DNA from: Agromyces sp. LHK192
GTDB taxonomy: Bacteria > Actinomycetota > Actinomycetes > Actinomycetales > Microbacteriaceae
Assembly (NCBI RefSeq): GCF_004006235.1
Contig: NZ_CP034753.1
Location: 2,356,001-2,420,000, forward strand
Direction of reading: 5' to 3'
DNA length: 64,000 bases
Both the position numbers and the translations under genes were made by a program. This document shows positions 44,908 through 55,215 of the stretch, in pieces (the stretch's first letter is position 1; each line of letters opens with the position of its first letter). Under the pieces are notes generated by a model, which was not told where the DNA came from, did not search any database, and was given only the letters and a program-made list of their open reading frames with translations.

Positions 44908-45578
44908 CCATCGGCGCGGCTCGCGGGGCGCGACTCATCGTGGCATCCGCGCTGCTCGTCGCCGGCGCGGCGGGCCTGGCCGGCTGCACCGGGTTCCCGG
45001 TCGCGCCCGGATCCTCCGAGGGCGGGTCACCATCGGGCGGCCCCTCCCCCGGTGCCGGTCGGTCGGACGCCGGCGATCGACCCGCCTCGGTGGATGCGGC
45101 GACGAGCCTCGACGACGTCGCCTGGGTCGCCGAGATGGCGGCGCACCACGACCAGGCGGTCGCGCTGGCGGCGCTCGCCGACGAGCGTGCGCAGGACCCG
45201 GAGGTCATCGCCGGCGCCGCGACCATCGCGGTCGCGCAGGCCGCGGAGGCCGGGGCGATGCGCGCCTGGCTCGAGCGCCGCGGCGTCGACGGTGCGCACG
45301 ACGCAGTGCCCGGCGGGCACGGGACCATGCCGGGCGAGATCAGCGCGAGCGCGATGGACCGAGTGCGTGCACTCGACGGCGACGCGTTCGACCGGCTCTA
45401 CCTCGACCTGATGATCCGCCATCACGAGGGGGCCGTCGAGATGTCCGAGCAGCGGCTCGAGGCATCCGGAGACCCGGCCGTCGCGCGGTGGGCGCGAACG
45501 ATCGCGTCCTCGCAGGCGGTCGAGATCGATCGCCTGCGGTCGATCGCGCAACGACTCGGCGCCGGCGTCCCCGGCTGA
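44904..45578 (+). CDS. DUF305 family lipoprotein
   Basis: 224 residues. Signal peptide with lipobox (ALLVAGAAGLAGCTG, Cys near 31), a Gly/Ser/Pro-rich spacer, and a DUF305 domain with the two defining His pairs: MAAHHDQAVALAALA and LMIRHHEGAVEMSEQ. DUF305 is a ferritin-like four-helix family; some members (CopM) bind copper. An outside metal-binding role is inferred. The start ATG 44904 overlaps the LVIVD gene, so the two are probably made together; the pairing recurs in actinobacteria as far as I recall. Confidence 0.88.
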   Translation: MTIGAARGARLIVASALLVAGAAGLAGCTGFPVAPGSSEGGSPSGGPSPGAGRSDAGDRPASVDAATSLDDVAWVAEMAAHHDQAVALAALADERAQDPEVIAGAATIAVAQAAEAGAMRAWLERRGVDGAHDAVPGGHGTMPGEISASAMDRVRALDGDAFDRLYLDLMIRHHEGAVEMSEQRLEASGDPAVARWARTIASSQAVEIDRLRSIAQRLGAGVPG

Positions 45579-45606
45579 CCGGGCCCGCCGTGCACGAGCG
45601 GCTGGA

Positions 45607-47202
45607 CTAGCGGCCCAGGAACTTCTGCAGCGCGGCGAGCTCCTCCTCGCTCGGGGCGGCCTGGCCGCCCTTCGCACCGCCGCCGAGGCCGAATCCGGCG
45701 CCGCTCGTCGTCGCGGGCGCTCCACCGGGAACCGGACCGCCTGCCGCGATCGCGGCGTTCTCGGCCGCACGCTTGGCGGGGTTGCCCGAGCGCGAGCCCG
45801 ACGGCTTCTTCTTGCCCTTCGCCTTGCGTGCCGAGGCACCGCCGCCACCGAACCCGGCGCCGGGGATCGGGCCCATGCCCGGGATCTGCGGCACGCCGCC
45901 GCGCGCGACGGTCTTCATCATCTTCGCGGCCTGCTCGAAGCGCTGCACGAGCTGGTTGACGTCGGTCACGGTCATGCCCGAGCCCCTGGCGATGCGCAGG
46001 CGACGCGAACCGTTCAGGAGCTTCGTGTTCTGCCGCTCGGCGGGGGTCATCGACTGGATGATCGCCTCGGTGCGCACGATCTCGCGCTCGTCGAAGTCGT
46101 CGAGCTGCTGGCGGAGGCCGCCGGCGCCCGGAAGCATCCCGAGCATCTTCTTGATCGAGCCGGCGCCGCGCAGCTGCTGCATCTGCTTCAGGAAGTCGTC
46201 GAGCGTGAACTGCTCGCTCGCGAGCTTCTCGGCGACCTTGAGCGCCTCCTCCTCGTCGAAGGCCTGCTGGGCCTGCTCGATGAGCGAGAGGATGTCGCCG
46301 AGGTCGAGGATGCGGCTCGCCATGCGGTCGGGGTGGAACGGCTCGAAGTCGTCGAGTCCCTCGCCGGTCGACGCGAAGATGATCGGGCGACCGGTGACGG
46401 ATGCCACGCTGAGCGCGGCGCCGCCGCGAGCGTCACCGTCGAGCTTCGACAGCACGACGCCGGTGAAGTCGACGCCGTCCTGGAACGCCTTCGCGGTGGC
46501 GACGGCGTCCTGGCCGATCATCGCGTCGATGACGAACAGCACCTCGTCGGGGTTCGTGGCCTTGCGGATGTTCGCGGCCTGCTTCATGAGCTCCGCGTCG
46601 ACGCCGAGGCGACCGGCGGTGTCGATGATGACCACGTCGTGCTGCGCGCGGGTCGCCTGCGCGACGCCGTCCTTCGCGACCCGAACCGGGTCGCCGACGC
46701 CGTTGCCCGGCTCGGGCGCGTAGACGGGGACGCCCGCCTGCGAGCCGACGACCTGGAGCTGGTTGACGGCGTTGGGGCGCTGGAGGTCGCTCGCGACGAG
46801 CAGCGGCGTGTGCCCCTCCTTCACGAGGTGCTTGGCGAGCTTGCCCGCGAGCGTCGTCTTGCCGGCACCCTGGAGGCCGGCGAGCATGATCACCGTCGGC
46901 GGGTTCTTCGCGAACTGCAGCTTGCGCTGCTGGCCGCCGAGGATCTGGACCAGCTCCTCGTTGACGATCTGCACGACCTGCTGCGCCGGGTTCAGCGCCT
47001 TGTTGACCTCGTCGCCGAGCGCACGCTCGCGGACCGTCGCCGTGAACGCCTTGACGACGTCGAGCGAGACGTCGGCGTCGAGCAGCGCGCGGCGGATCTC
47101 GCGGACGGTGCCGTCCACGTCGGCCGCGGAGAGCTTGCCCTTGGTGCGGAGCTGCTTGAAGGTCTCTGCGAGACGGTCGGAGAGGTTGCCGAAGGTAGCC
47201 AT
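45607..47202 (-). CDS. ffh: Signal recognition particle protein Ffh
   Basis: 531 residues. N-domain, GTPase domain with GLQGAGKTTLAGKLAKHL, DTAGRLGVDAELM, LSKLDGDARGGAALS, and the Met-rich M domain (FLKQMQQLRGAGSIKKMLGM, GSGMTVTDVNQLVQRFEQ). The C-terminus carries a ~95-residue Gly/Ala/Lys-rich extension typical of actinobacteria. Targets nascent membrane proteins to FtsY. ATG 47202 has a GAAGG close by. Confidence 0.97.
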   Translation of the reverse strand: MATFGNLSDRLAETFKQLRTKGKLSAADVDGTVREIRRALLDADVSLDVVKAFTATVRERALGDEVNKALNPAQQVVQIVNEELVQILGGQQRKLQFAKNPPTVIMLAGLQGAGKTTLAGKLAKHLVKEGHTPLLVASDLQRPNAVNQLQVVGSQAGVPVYAPEPGNGVGDPVRVAKDGVAQATRAQHDVVIIDTAGRLGVDAELMKQAANIRKATNPDEVLFVIDAMIGQDAVATAKAFQDGVDFTGVVLSKLDGDARGGAALSVASVTGRPIIFASTGEGLDDFEPFHPDRMASRILDLGDILSLIEQAQQAFDEEEALKVAEKLASEQFTLDDFLKQMQQLRGAGSIKKMLGMLPGAGGLRQQLDDFDEREIVRTEAIIQSMTPAERQNTKLLNGSRRLRIARGSGMTVTDVNQLVQRFEQAAKMMKTVARGGVPQIPGMGPIPGAGFGGGGASARKAKGKKKPSGSRSGNPAKRAAENAAIAAGGPVPGGAPATTSGAGFGLGGGAKGGQAAPSEEELAALQKFLGR

Positions 47203-47212
47203 GGTGCCTTCG

Positions 47213-47218
47213 ATTCTA
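47213..47218 (-). promoter_or_regulatory. -10 hexamer close to ffh
   Basis: TAGAAT on the minus strand ten bases before the ffh ATG. Transcription from it would give a leader of only about three bases and cut off the GAAGG site, so either the start of transcription is unusual or another promoter is used. Confidence 0.35.
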
Positions 47219-47273
47219 GGCGAGGCCGGAGGGCTCGGGTGCCGAGGTCGCGCGCGCCGTCGACCGCGCGGGG

Positions 47274-47756
47274 TCAGCCGTCGAAGCGGACGTCGACCAC
47301 CTCGCGGCCGAGGTCGATGGCGGCGATGAGCCGTTCGTCGGTGTCCTCGGGGGCGAGCGCGTACTCGAACTCGGCGAACGCGTCGCCGGGTTCGTCGGCG
47401 TCGGGCCGGAGGTCGACCCGGATCAGGCTCATCGAGCGCAGCGCGTCGATCTGGCGGTCGCCGGACTCGCGACCGATCGCGGCCTCGACCTCGTCGGCCT
47501 GTTCGAGCTCGGCGTCGAGCAGGGTCTCGAGGAACCGCACCACCGGCGACGACGCGGCATCGAGCTGGCTGACGAAGACCTGCCGGAGCTCGTCGTCGAT
47601 GAGCTCGAGCTCGCCGATCATCACCGCGGCGACGTCGAGCGCGGCCGTCGCGACCGCATCGCCCTCGGCGTCGAGCACGACCTCGACGTCCTGGTCGCCG
47701 TACTCGATGCGCTCGGACCAGTAGTCGCCGACGAGTCCGAAGTAGTCGTGTTCCAT
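47274..47756 (-). CDS. Conserved small acidic protein, possibly DUF2004
   Basis: 160 residues, strongly acidic, no membrane segment. Begins HDYFGLVGDYWSERIEYGDQ, has a helical middle (LDVAAVMIGELELIDDELRQ) and ends with a beta-rich ALAPEDTDERLIAAIDLGRE. The opening resembles DUF2004 proteins, but I am not certain. It lies between ftsY and ffh, 17 bases after the ftsY stop in the same direction, so it is probably co-transcribed with the SRP receptor. Confidence 0.65.
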   Translation of the reverse strand: MEHDYFGLVGDYWSERIEYGDQDVEVVLDAEGDAVATAALDVAAVMIGELELIDDELRQVFVSQLDAASSPVVRFLETLLDAELEQADEVEAAIGRESGDRQIDALRSMSLIRVDLRPDADEPGDAFAEFEYALAPEDTDERLIAAIDLGREVVDVRFDG

Positions 47757-47773
47757 ATCGTCCTCCCGGGTCT

Positions 47774-48649
<876 letters not shown>

Positions 48650-48656
48650 GCCGTCC

Positions 48657-48662
48657 AGCCTA
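48657..48662 (-). promoter_or_regulatory. -10 hexamer, leaderless geometry, ftsY
   Basis: TAGGCT on the minus strand, seven bases before ATG 48649. No ribosome binding site in between. Confidence 0.45.
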
Positions 48663-48773
48663 TCCGCGAGGCGGGAGCGCCACGCCCGCCGATACACGCG
48701 GCCGCACCGGGCTGCAAGGGGTTGCCGCCGTCTGCGGCGGTGCGCGAACGTCGAACGATCGAAGGGAGCACCC

Positions 48774-49742
48774 GTGACCGTCGTCGGATTCCATGCCTCG
48801 CACGAGCAGATCCCGCCGCGAGAACTCCTCGCCGCCGTGCAGGAGGCCGAACGCGTCGGGTTCGATGCGGCGATGTGCAGCGACCACCTCGCCCCGTGGG
48901 GCCTGCGCCAGGGCGAGTCGGGGTTCGCCTGGGCGTGGCTCGGCGCCGCCCTGCAGGCGACGAGCCTGCCGTTCGGCGTCGTCACGGCGCCGGTGCAGCG
49001 CTTGCATCCGGCCGTCGCCGCCCAAGCCATCGCGACGCTCGCGCAGATGCACCCCGGTCGCTTCTGGGCTGCGCTCGGCAGCGGCGAGGCGATGAACGAG
49101 CACGTGACCGGCGACGCCTGGCCGCCGAAGGACGTCCGCGATGCACGCCTGCACGAAGCCGCCGACGTCATCAGGCGCCTGCTCGACGGCGAGGAGGTCA
49201 CGGTGGACGGGCACGTCCGGGTGCACCGGGCGCGGGTCTGGAGCCGTCCGGCCGAAGCGCCACCCCTCTTCGCGGCGGCCGTCGGGCCGGAGACGGCTGG
49301 CGAGGTCGCCGCGTGGGCCGACGGCCTCATCACGGTGGCGCAGGAGCCCGACGCCCTGCGCCGCGTGATCGCCGCGTACCGTGACGCCGGCGGACGCGGG
49401 CCGATCGCGGTGCAGGTGCACCTCAGCTGGGCCGAGGATCGCGACACCGCGCTCGCGATCGCGCACGACCAGTGGCGCAACGGCCTCGTCACCGCTCCCG
49501 AGAGCTGGGACCTCGAGCAGCCGGAGGACTTCGACGCCCGCACGGCCGATGCCTCGCCGGAGGAGGTCGCCACAGTCGTGCAGGTCTCCGCCGACCCGTC
49601 GGAGCACCTCGACCGCCTCGCCGCGCTCGTCGGACTCGGCTTCGATCGGATCTACCTGCACCACGTCGGCACCGAGCAGCAGGGATTCCTCGAGACCTTC
49701 GGCGAGCACGTGCTGCCCGGCCTGAAGGCGGTCTCCCGATGA
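48774..49742 (+). CDS. Luciferase-like flavin oxidoreductase (LLM class)
   Basis: 322 residues with the bacterial-luciferase (beta/alpha)8 fold: TVVGFHASHEQIPPRELLAA, GFDAAMCSDHLAPWG, TLAQMHPGRFWAALGSGEAM, DGLITVAQEPDALRRVI and IYLHHVGTEQQGFLETFGEH. Close relatives are annotated F420-dependent or, in one subgroup, reverted to a flavin; the cofactor cannot be decided by eye. GTG 48774 with GGGAG. The stop overlaps the GH13 gene start by ATGA, a tight link suggesting a shared task around trehalose or maltose chemistry (inference). Confidence 0.85.
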   Translation: MTVVGFHASHEQIPPRELLAAVQEAERVGFDAAMCSDHLAPWGLRQGESGFAWAWLGAALQATSLPFGVVTAPVQRLHPAVAAQAIATLAQMHPGRFWAALGSGEAMNEHVTGDAWPPKDVRDARLHEAADVIRRLLDGEEVTVDGHVRVHRARVWSRPAEAPPLFAAAVGPETAGEVAAWADGLITVAQEPDALRRVIAAYRDAGGRGPIAVQVHLSWAEDRDTALAIAHDQWRNGLVTAPESWDLEQPEDFDARTADASPEEVATVVQVSADPSEHLDRLAALVGLGFDRIYLHHVGTEQQGFLETFGEHVLPGLKAVSR

Positions 49743-51403
49743 AGCTCACGGCTCGGGGAGACCTCTGGTGGAAGACGGCCGTCGTCTACTGCCTCGACGT
49801 CGAGAAGTACCTCGACTGGAACGACGACGGCGTCGGCGACTTCGAGGGACTCGGGCACCGCCTCGACCACCTCGCCGACCTCGGGGTCAGCTGCCTCTGG
49901 TTGATGCCGTTCCAGCCGACGGCGCGCCGCGACGACGGCTACGACATCACCGACTTCCAGGGGGTCGATCCGCGGCTGGGCTCGCTCGGCGACTTCGTCG
50001 AGGTCGTGCGGATGGCCCGGGATCGCGGCATGCGCGTCATCATCGACTTCGTGATGAACCACACGTCGGACCGGCATCCGTGGTTCAGGGAGGCGCGGCG
50101 CAGCCGCGACTCCGTCAGGCGCGACTGGTACGTCTGGCGCGACCGGCCGCCGCGGAAGCAGCCGAAACCCGTCTTCCCCGGCGAGGAGACGAGCGTGTGG
50201 GAGCGCGACGAGCGCACCGATCAGTACTACCTGCACAGCTTCTACCGGCACCAGCCCGACCTCAACATCTCGAACCCGGATGTGCGGGACGAGATCACCA
50301 AGACCATGGGCCTCTGGCTCGAGCTCGGCGTGAGCGGATTCCGCGTGGACGCCGTGCCCTTCCTCATCGAGGCACCGGAGGGCGTCGACATCGGCGACCC
50401 GCACGACTTCCTCCGCGACCTGCGCCAGTTCCTGCAACGCCGCTCGAGCGACGCGATCCTCCTCGGCGAGGTGAACCTCCCCTACGACGGTCAGCTCGAG
50501 TTCTTCGGCGCGCCCGAGGAGCCGGCCGAGCTGACCATGCAGTTCGACTTCCCGGCGATGCAGCGGATGTACCTGTCGCTCGTGCGGGAGGATGCCACGC
50601 CGCTCGCGGAGACGCTCGCCTCGCGACCGGAGGTGCTCACGACCTCGCAGTGGGCGACCTTCGTCCGCAATCACGATGAGCTGACGCTCGACCAGTTGAC
50701 CGAGGCCGAGCGGAACGAGGTGTTCGACGCGCTCGCGCCGGACGAGTCGATGCGGGTGTACGGTCGCGGCATCGTCCGCAGGGTGCCGCCGATGGTCGAC
50801 GGCGACCCGCGCCGGGTCGAGCTGCTGTACAGCCTGCTGTTCGCCCTTCCCGGCACTCCGGTGCTGTTCTACGGCGAGGAGATCGGCATGGGCGAGAACC
50901 CGGAGCTCGGGGGACGCATGGCGGTCCGTTCACCCATGCAGTGGACCGCGGGGCGGAACGGCGGGTTCTCGCGAGTGGCGCCCCGGCGCCTCGTGGCCAA
51001 GCCGCCGAGCGACGGGTACTCGCCCGAGCATGTGAACGTGGAGGCCCAGCAGCACGACCCGGACTCGCTGCTCTCGCGTATCCGCAGGTTCGCCCGGGTC
51101 TACCGGGACTCCCCCGAGATCGGATGGGGCCGGTTCGAACTGCTGGCGGTCGCCGAACGGTCGGTGCTCGCGCACCGTCTCACTGCGGACTTCGGCTCGT
51201 TCATCGCCGTGCACAACTTCGCGCCGCGGCCGGTGCAGGTGGAACTCGACCTGGGCGCGGTGCCCGATGGCACGCGCCTGAGCGATCTCCTGCAGACCAC
51301 CGAACTCGACCTCGACGAGCACGGCAGAGCCTCGGTCGAGGTCGGTGCGTACGGCTACCGCTGGCTCCGCCCCGTCGAACCTGGCGACCGCCGGCTCACG
51401 TGA
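49739..51403 (+). CDS. GH13 trehalose-synthase/alpha-glucosidase-like enzyme
   Basis: 554 residues resembling TreS in its opening (DLWWKTAVVYCLDVEKYLDW, NDDGVGDFEGLGHRLDHLA). Catalytic residues by my count: Asp204 in GFRVDAVPFLIEAP, Glu244 in AILLGEVNLPYDG and Asp313 in FVRNHDELTLDQLTE. The LDVEKY segment replaces the usual VLVRSF of classical TreS, marking a separate subgroup that travels with the LLM oxidoreductase. C-terminal beta domain from about 475. Likely substrates are maltose, trehalose or short alpha-glucans; the exact reaction is open. Cytoplasmic. Confidence 0.85.
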   Translation: MKLTARGDLWWKTAVVYCLDVEKYLDWNDDGVGDFEGLGHRLDHLADLGVSCLWLMPFQPTARRDDGYDITDFQGVDPRLGSLGDFVEVVRMARDRGMRVIIDFVMNHTSDRHPWFREARRSRDSVRRDWYVWRDRPPRKQPKPVFPGEETSVWERDERTDQYYLHSFYRHQPDLNISNPDVRDEITKTMGLWLELGVSGFRVDAVPFLIEAPEGVDIGDPHDFLRDLRQFLQRRSSDAILLGEVNLPYDGQLEFFGAPEEPAELTMQFDFPAMQRMYLSLVREDATPLAETLASRPEVLTTSQWATFVRNHDELTLDQLTEAERNEVFDALAPDESMRVYGRGIVRRVPPMVDGDPRRVELLYSLLFALPGTPVLFYGEEIGMGENPELGGRMAVRSPMQWTAGRNGGFSRVAPRRLVAKPPSDGYSPEHVNVEAQQHDPDSLLSRIRRFARVYRDSPEIGWGRFELLAVAERSVLAHRLTADFGSFIAVHNFAPRPVQVELDLGAVPDGTRLSDLLQTTELDLDEHGRASVEVGAYGYRWLRPVEPGDRRLT

Positions 51404-51407
51404 TCGA

Positions 51408-54400
51408 TCACGCCGAGGCGCGCTCCTCGCGCACGCGCTGCCCCACGACCGCTGAGACGCCGTCCTGCCGCATCGAGACGCCGTAGAGTGCGTCGGCGAT
51501 CTCCATCGTGCGCTTCTGGTGCGTGATGACGATGAGCTGGCTCGCCTCACGGAGGCCCTCGAACGTGGTGAGGAGCCGACCGAGGTTCGCATCGTCGAGC
51601 GCCGCCTCGACCTCGTCCATGATGTAGAACGGGCTGGGTCGCGCGGTGAAGATGGCGAGCAGCAGGGCGACGGCCGCGAGCGACCGCTCGCCGCCGGACA
51701 GCAGCGAGAGCCGTTCGATCTTCTTGCCGGCCGGCTTCACGCTCACCTCGATGCCGGTCGTGAGCAGGTCGTCGGGGTCGGTCAGCGAGATGCTGCCGGT
51801 GCCGCCCGGGAACAGGATCGGGAAGACCTCGCCGAAGGCCTCGCGGGTGTCCTCGAACGCCGACCGGAAGATGCCCTCCATCTTCTGGTCGATCTCCTCG
51901 ATGATCGTGATCAGGTCACGGCGGGTGTTGGCCAGGTCCGTGAGCTGCTCGGTGAGGAACCGGTGGCGCTGCTCGAGTGCCGCGAACTCCTCGAGCGCGA
52001 GCGGGTTGACCCGGCCGAGCTGGGCGAGCTTGCGTTCGGCCTGCGCGAGGCGGCGCTGCTGCGCGTCGCGATCGAACGGCCGGCCGGCCGGCGCCGTGTC
52101 GAGCCCGTCGCCGAAGCCGTCGCCGCGCTCGCCTCGGTCGGTCGCGGACTCGGGCGGTTCGGCCTCGGATGCCCCTCCGCCCGCCGCTGCGGCCGTCACG
52201 GCCTCGTCGTCGGGCACGAGCTGGTCGGGACCGTACTCGGCGACCAGGATGCGCTCGTCGAGCCCGAGCTCCGACTCGGCCCGTTCGAGCAGCCCCGACA
52301 GGTGCAGCTTCTTCTCGTAGATGCGCAGCTCGAGCCCGTGCACGTCCTCCGTGAGCGCGTGCAGCCGTTCGCGAGCTGCGGATTCGTCCCGGCGCAATTG
52401 CACGAGCTCGCCGTTCCGGCTCGCACGCTCCGCCTCGGCCGCGGCGAGCGCGACGCGGGCCTCGGCGACGGACCGGTCGCACGCGGCCAGCAGCGACGGC
52501 AACGCGTCGGCCACGGTGGAGGCCGCGGCGAGCTGCGCCCGGCGCACGACGGCGCGACGGGCGGCATCCGCAGCCGCCTGCTGTTCCTGCTCGAAGCGGC
52601 GCCGCATCGAGGCGATCCGCTCGTGTTCGGCGCGGACGCGCTCCCGGGCCGTCTCGACGCGCAGCCGGTGCTCGACCTCCTGCTCGCGGGTCCGCTCGAG
52701 CGCGGCGACCGCGCCGTCGCGGATCGACGCGTCGAGCACCGGCCGCTCGACCCCTCGCGCGCTCTCGAGCTCGGCCTTCGCGATCTCGGCGGCACCCTCG
52801 GCCTCGCTGACGCGCTCTTCAGCGGTGAGGAGCGCCTGGCGGAGACGGTCTCCCTCCGACTCCGCCGCCTCGACCTGCACGCGTGCACGGTTCAGGCGTT
52901 CGGTGCGCTGCGCGAGCTGGGCGTCGTACTCGCGGAGCGCCCCGAGCGCCATGGCGGCCTGCTCCTTCGCGCGGGCGAGGGCCTGCCGCTGCTCGTCGAG
53001 GTCGAAGCGGTCGCGTTCGAGCCGCGAGAGCACCTCGTCGCGGCGTGCCGCCGACCGGTCGCGTTCGGCGATGAGCTCGATGCGACTCTGCGTGCGCCCC
53101 GAACCTCCGCGGACGACGTAGCGGCCGATGACGGTGCCGTCGCGCGTGATGACGGTGGCCGGACGATCGAGTCCGGCGAGCGCCGCCTCGGCCGAACGCC
53201 ACGCGTCGAGATCGTCCGCGACGAGCACCTCGGCGAGCAGCGCGAGCACCCCAGACGGTGCCTGCACGACGGCGGCGGCGGCGCGCAGGCCGTCGAGCTG
53301 GAGCGGAGCGGGTGCCGGGCGGGACGGTTCGGCGATGGCGAGCGAGACGCGACCCAGGTCGTCGCGTTCGGCGTGGTGCAGGGCCGCGAGCGCGGCACCC
53401 GCGTCGTCGACGAGCACGGCGTCCGCGAGCGACCCGAGGGCGGCGGCGATCGCCGCCTCGTAGCCGGGTTCGACGTGGAGCCCCTCGGCGAGCAGGCCTC
53501 GGACCCCGGGGAGGCCGGACGCCGCCACGGCCGCGGATCCGTCGCGCTGGTCGAGCGCGAGCGACAGCGCGCCGATGCTCGCGGCGAGGGCGTCTCGTTC
53601 GCGCTCGCGCTCGTGCAGGCCGTCGCGGAGCCGTTCGATCTCGGCCTCGGCCTCGAAGACCCGAGCCTGGGCCAGTTCGTACGCCTCGTCGAGGTCGGTG
53701 TCGGTGGCCTCCTGCCGGTCGGCCTCGTCCTCGATGCGGGCGAGCTCGGCGGCGGCCTGTTCGCGCCGCTGCGCGGAGGCATCCAGTGCGTTGCGATGGC
53801 GGAGCACCTCGCCGCGGACGGCGGCGAGCCGGCCCGCGGCGGCGTCATGCTGACCGGCGAGCTTCGACACCCGCAGGTCGTACGCCGAGACCGCCGCCGC
53901 CTGCGCGGCGACCTGTTCGTCGACGCGGTCGAGTTCGGCGCGCGCCGCACCGGTGGCGCCGAGGGATGCCTCCAGTTCGGCCTGCGCGGTGCCGATCGCC
54001 GCTTCGAGGGTGGAGAGCTCCTCGATTGCGGCGTCGATGGCCTGGCGTGTCACGGTCCGGGACTGCTCCGGCTCGTGCACGGCCGCGCCGAGCAACGCGA
54101 TGCGCTGACGCGCGAGCTGATCGAGCGCGCGCAGCTGCTGCTGCGCGGCCTCGAGGGCGAACGCGACGCCGCGTGCCGCGTCGACGCCGTCGCCGAGATG
54201 CGCCTGCTCGAGACGGGCGATCTTCGCCTGATGCTGCTCGAGCTCGGATTCGAGCACGAGCCGCTGGGCGTGGCGCTCCTGTTCACTGCGCCCGTGCTCC
54301 TCGAGCGCACGCTTGAGCCCGACGACCTCGTCGGCCAGCAGGCGCGCCCTGGCGTCCCGGACCACGGCCTGGATCGTCGCGGCCTCGCGGGCGACCTCGG

Positions 54401-55025
54401 CCTGCCGGCCGAGCGGCTTCAGCTGGCGTCGGATCTCGCCCGCGAGGTCGGACAGTCGCGTGAGGTTCGCCTGCATCGCGTCGAGCTTGCGGAGGGTCTT
54501 CTCCTTGCGGCGCCGATGCTTGAGGATGCCCGCCGCCTCCTCGATGAAGCCGCGGCGCTCCTCGGGCGTCGCCCGCAGCACCGCGTCGAGCTGGCCCTGG
54601 CCGACGATGACGTGCATCTCGCGGCCGAGGCCGGAGTCGCTCAGCAGTTCCTGCACGTCGAGCAGGCGGCACTGCTCGCCGTTGATGGCGTACTCGCTCG
54701 TGCCGTTCCGGAACAGCGTGCGCGAGATCGTGACCTCGCTGTACTCGATCGGCAGGGCGCCGTCGGAGTTGTCGATCGTGAGGCTCACCTCGGCGCGCCC
54801 GAGCGGGCCGCGCGTCGAGGTGCCGGCGAAGATGACGTCCTCCATCTTGCCGCCGCGCAGGCTCTTGGCCCCCTGCTCGCCCATGACCCACGCGAGCGCG
54901 TCGACGACGTTGGACTTGCCCGAGCCGTTCGGGCCGACGATGCACGTGACGCCCGGCTCGAACGCGAACGTCGTCGGCTGGGCGAAGGACTTGAAGCCCT
55001 TCAGCGTCAGGCTCTTCAGGTACAT
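51408..55025 (-). CDS. smc: Chromosome segregation protein SMC
   Basis: 1205 residues. N-terminal ATPase half with Walker A CIVGPNGSGKSNVVDALAW, a long coiled coil, a hinge at roughly 490-640 (GVRGLLAEGLHVEPGYEAAI ... VITRDGTVIGRYVVRGG), the return coil, and the C-terminal half with the ABC signature LSLLSGGERSLAAVALL and Walker B FYIMDEVEAALDDANLGRLL. Forms condensin with ScpA/ScpB. ATG 55025 (MYLKSLTLKGFKSFAQ) with GGGGGA; the open frame beyond it reaches into the GNAT gene on the other strand and is rejected. Confidence 0.97.
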   Translation of the reverse strand: MYLKSLTLKGFKSFAQPTTFAFEPGVTCIVGPNGSGKSNVVDALAWVMGEQGAKSLRGGKMEDVIFAGTSTRGPLGRAEVSLTIDNSDGALPIEYSEVTISRTLFRNGTSEYAINGEQCRLLDVQELLSDSGLGREMHVIVGQGQLDAVLRATPEERRGFIEEAAGILKHRRRKEKTLRKLDAMQANLTRLSDLAGEIRRQLKPLGRQAEVAREAATIQAVVRDARARLLADEVVGLKRALEEHGRSEQERHAQRLVLESELEQHQAKIARLEQAHLGDGVDAARGVAFALEAAQQQLRALDQLARQRIALLGAAVHEPEQSRTVTRQAIDAAIEELSTLEAAIGTAQAELEASLGATGAARAELDRVDEQVAAQAAAVSAYDLRVSKLAGQHDAAAGRLAAVRGEVLRHRNALDASAQRREQAAAELARIEDEADRQEATDTDLDEAYELAQARVFEAEAEIERLRDGLHERERERDALAASIGALSLALDQRDGSAAVAASGLPGVRGLLAEGLHVEPGYEAAIAAALGSLADAVLVDDAGAALAALHHAERDDLGRVSLAIAEPSRPAPAPLQLDGLRAAAAVVQAPSGVLALLAEVLVADDLDAWRSAEAALAGLDRPATVITRDGTVIGRYVVRGGSGRTQSRIELIAERDRSAARRDEVLSRLERDRFDLDEQRQALARAKEQAAMALGALREYDAQLAQRTERLNRARVQVEAAESEGDRLRQALLTAEERVSEAEGAAEIAKAELESARGVERPVLDASIRDGAVAALERTREQEVEHRLRVETARERVRAEHERIASMRRRFEQEQQAAADAARRAVVRRAQLAAASTVADALPSLLAACDRSVAEARVALAAAEAERASRNGELVQLRRDESAARERLHALTEDVHGLELRIYEKKLHLSGLLERAESELGLDERILVAEYGPDQLVPDDEAVTAAAAGGGASEAEPPESATDRGERGDGFGDGLDTAPAGRPFDRDAQQRRLAQAERKLAQLGRVNPLALEEFAALEQRHRFLTEQLTDLANTRRDLITIIEEIDQKMEGIFRSAFEDTREAFGEVFPILFPGGTGSISLTDPDDLLTTGIEVSVKPAGKKIERLSLLSGGERSLAAVALLLAIFTARPSPFYIMDEVEAALDDANLGRLLTTFEGLREASQLIVITHQKRTMEIADALYGVSMRQDGVSAVVGQRVREERASA

Positions 55026-55215
55026 GGTCCCCCGGGTGATGCTGCGGTGGCGGATGCCTCGCACGAGCGTACCCGAGCGGAAGCCCGGTTCCGCGCCGCC
55101 CCCGCCGAGGAAACGAGGATCCGTCGACGTCGCGTCGAATCGGCCTCTTCCCCGCGCCCCTGCGCGAGCAGTAGGCTGGCAGGCTCCGTGCCGGGGCGAG
55201 AGGGGACGACCAGCC

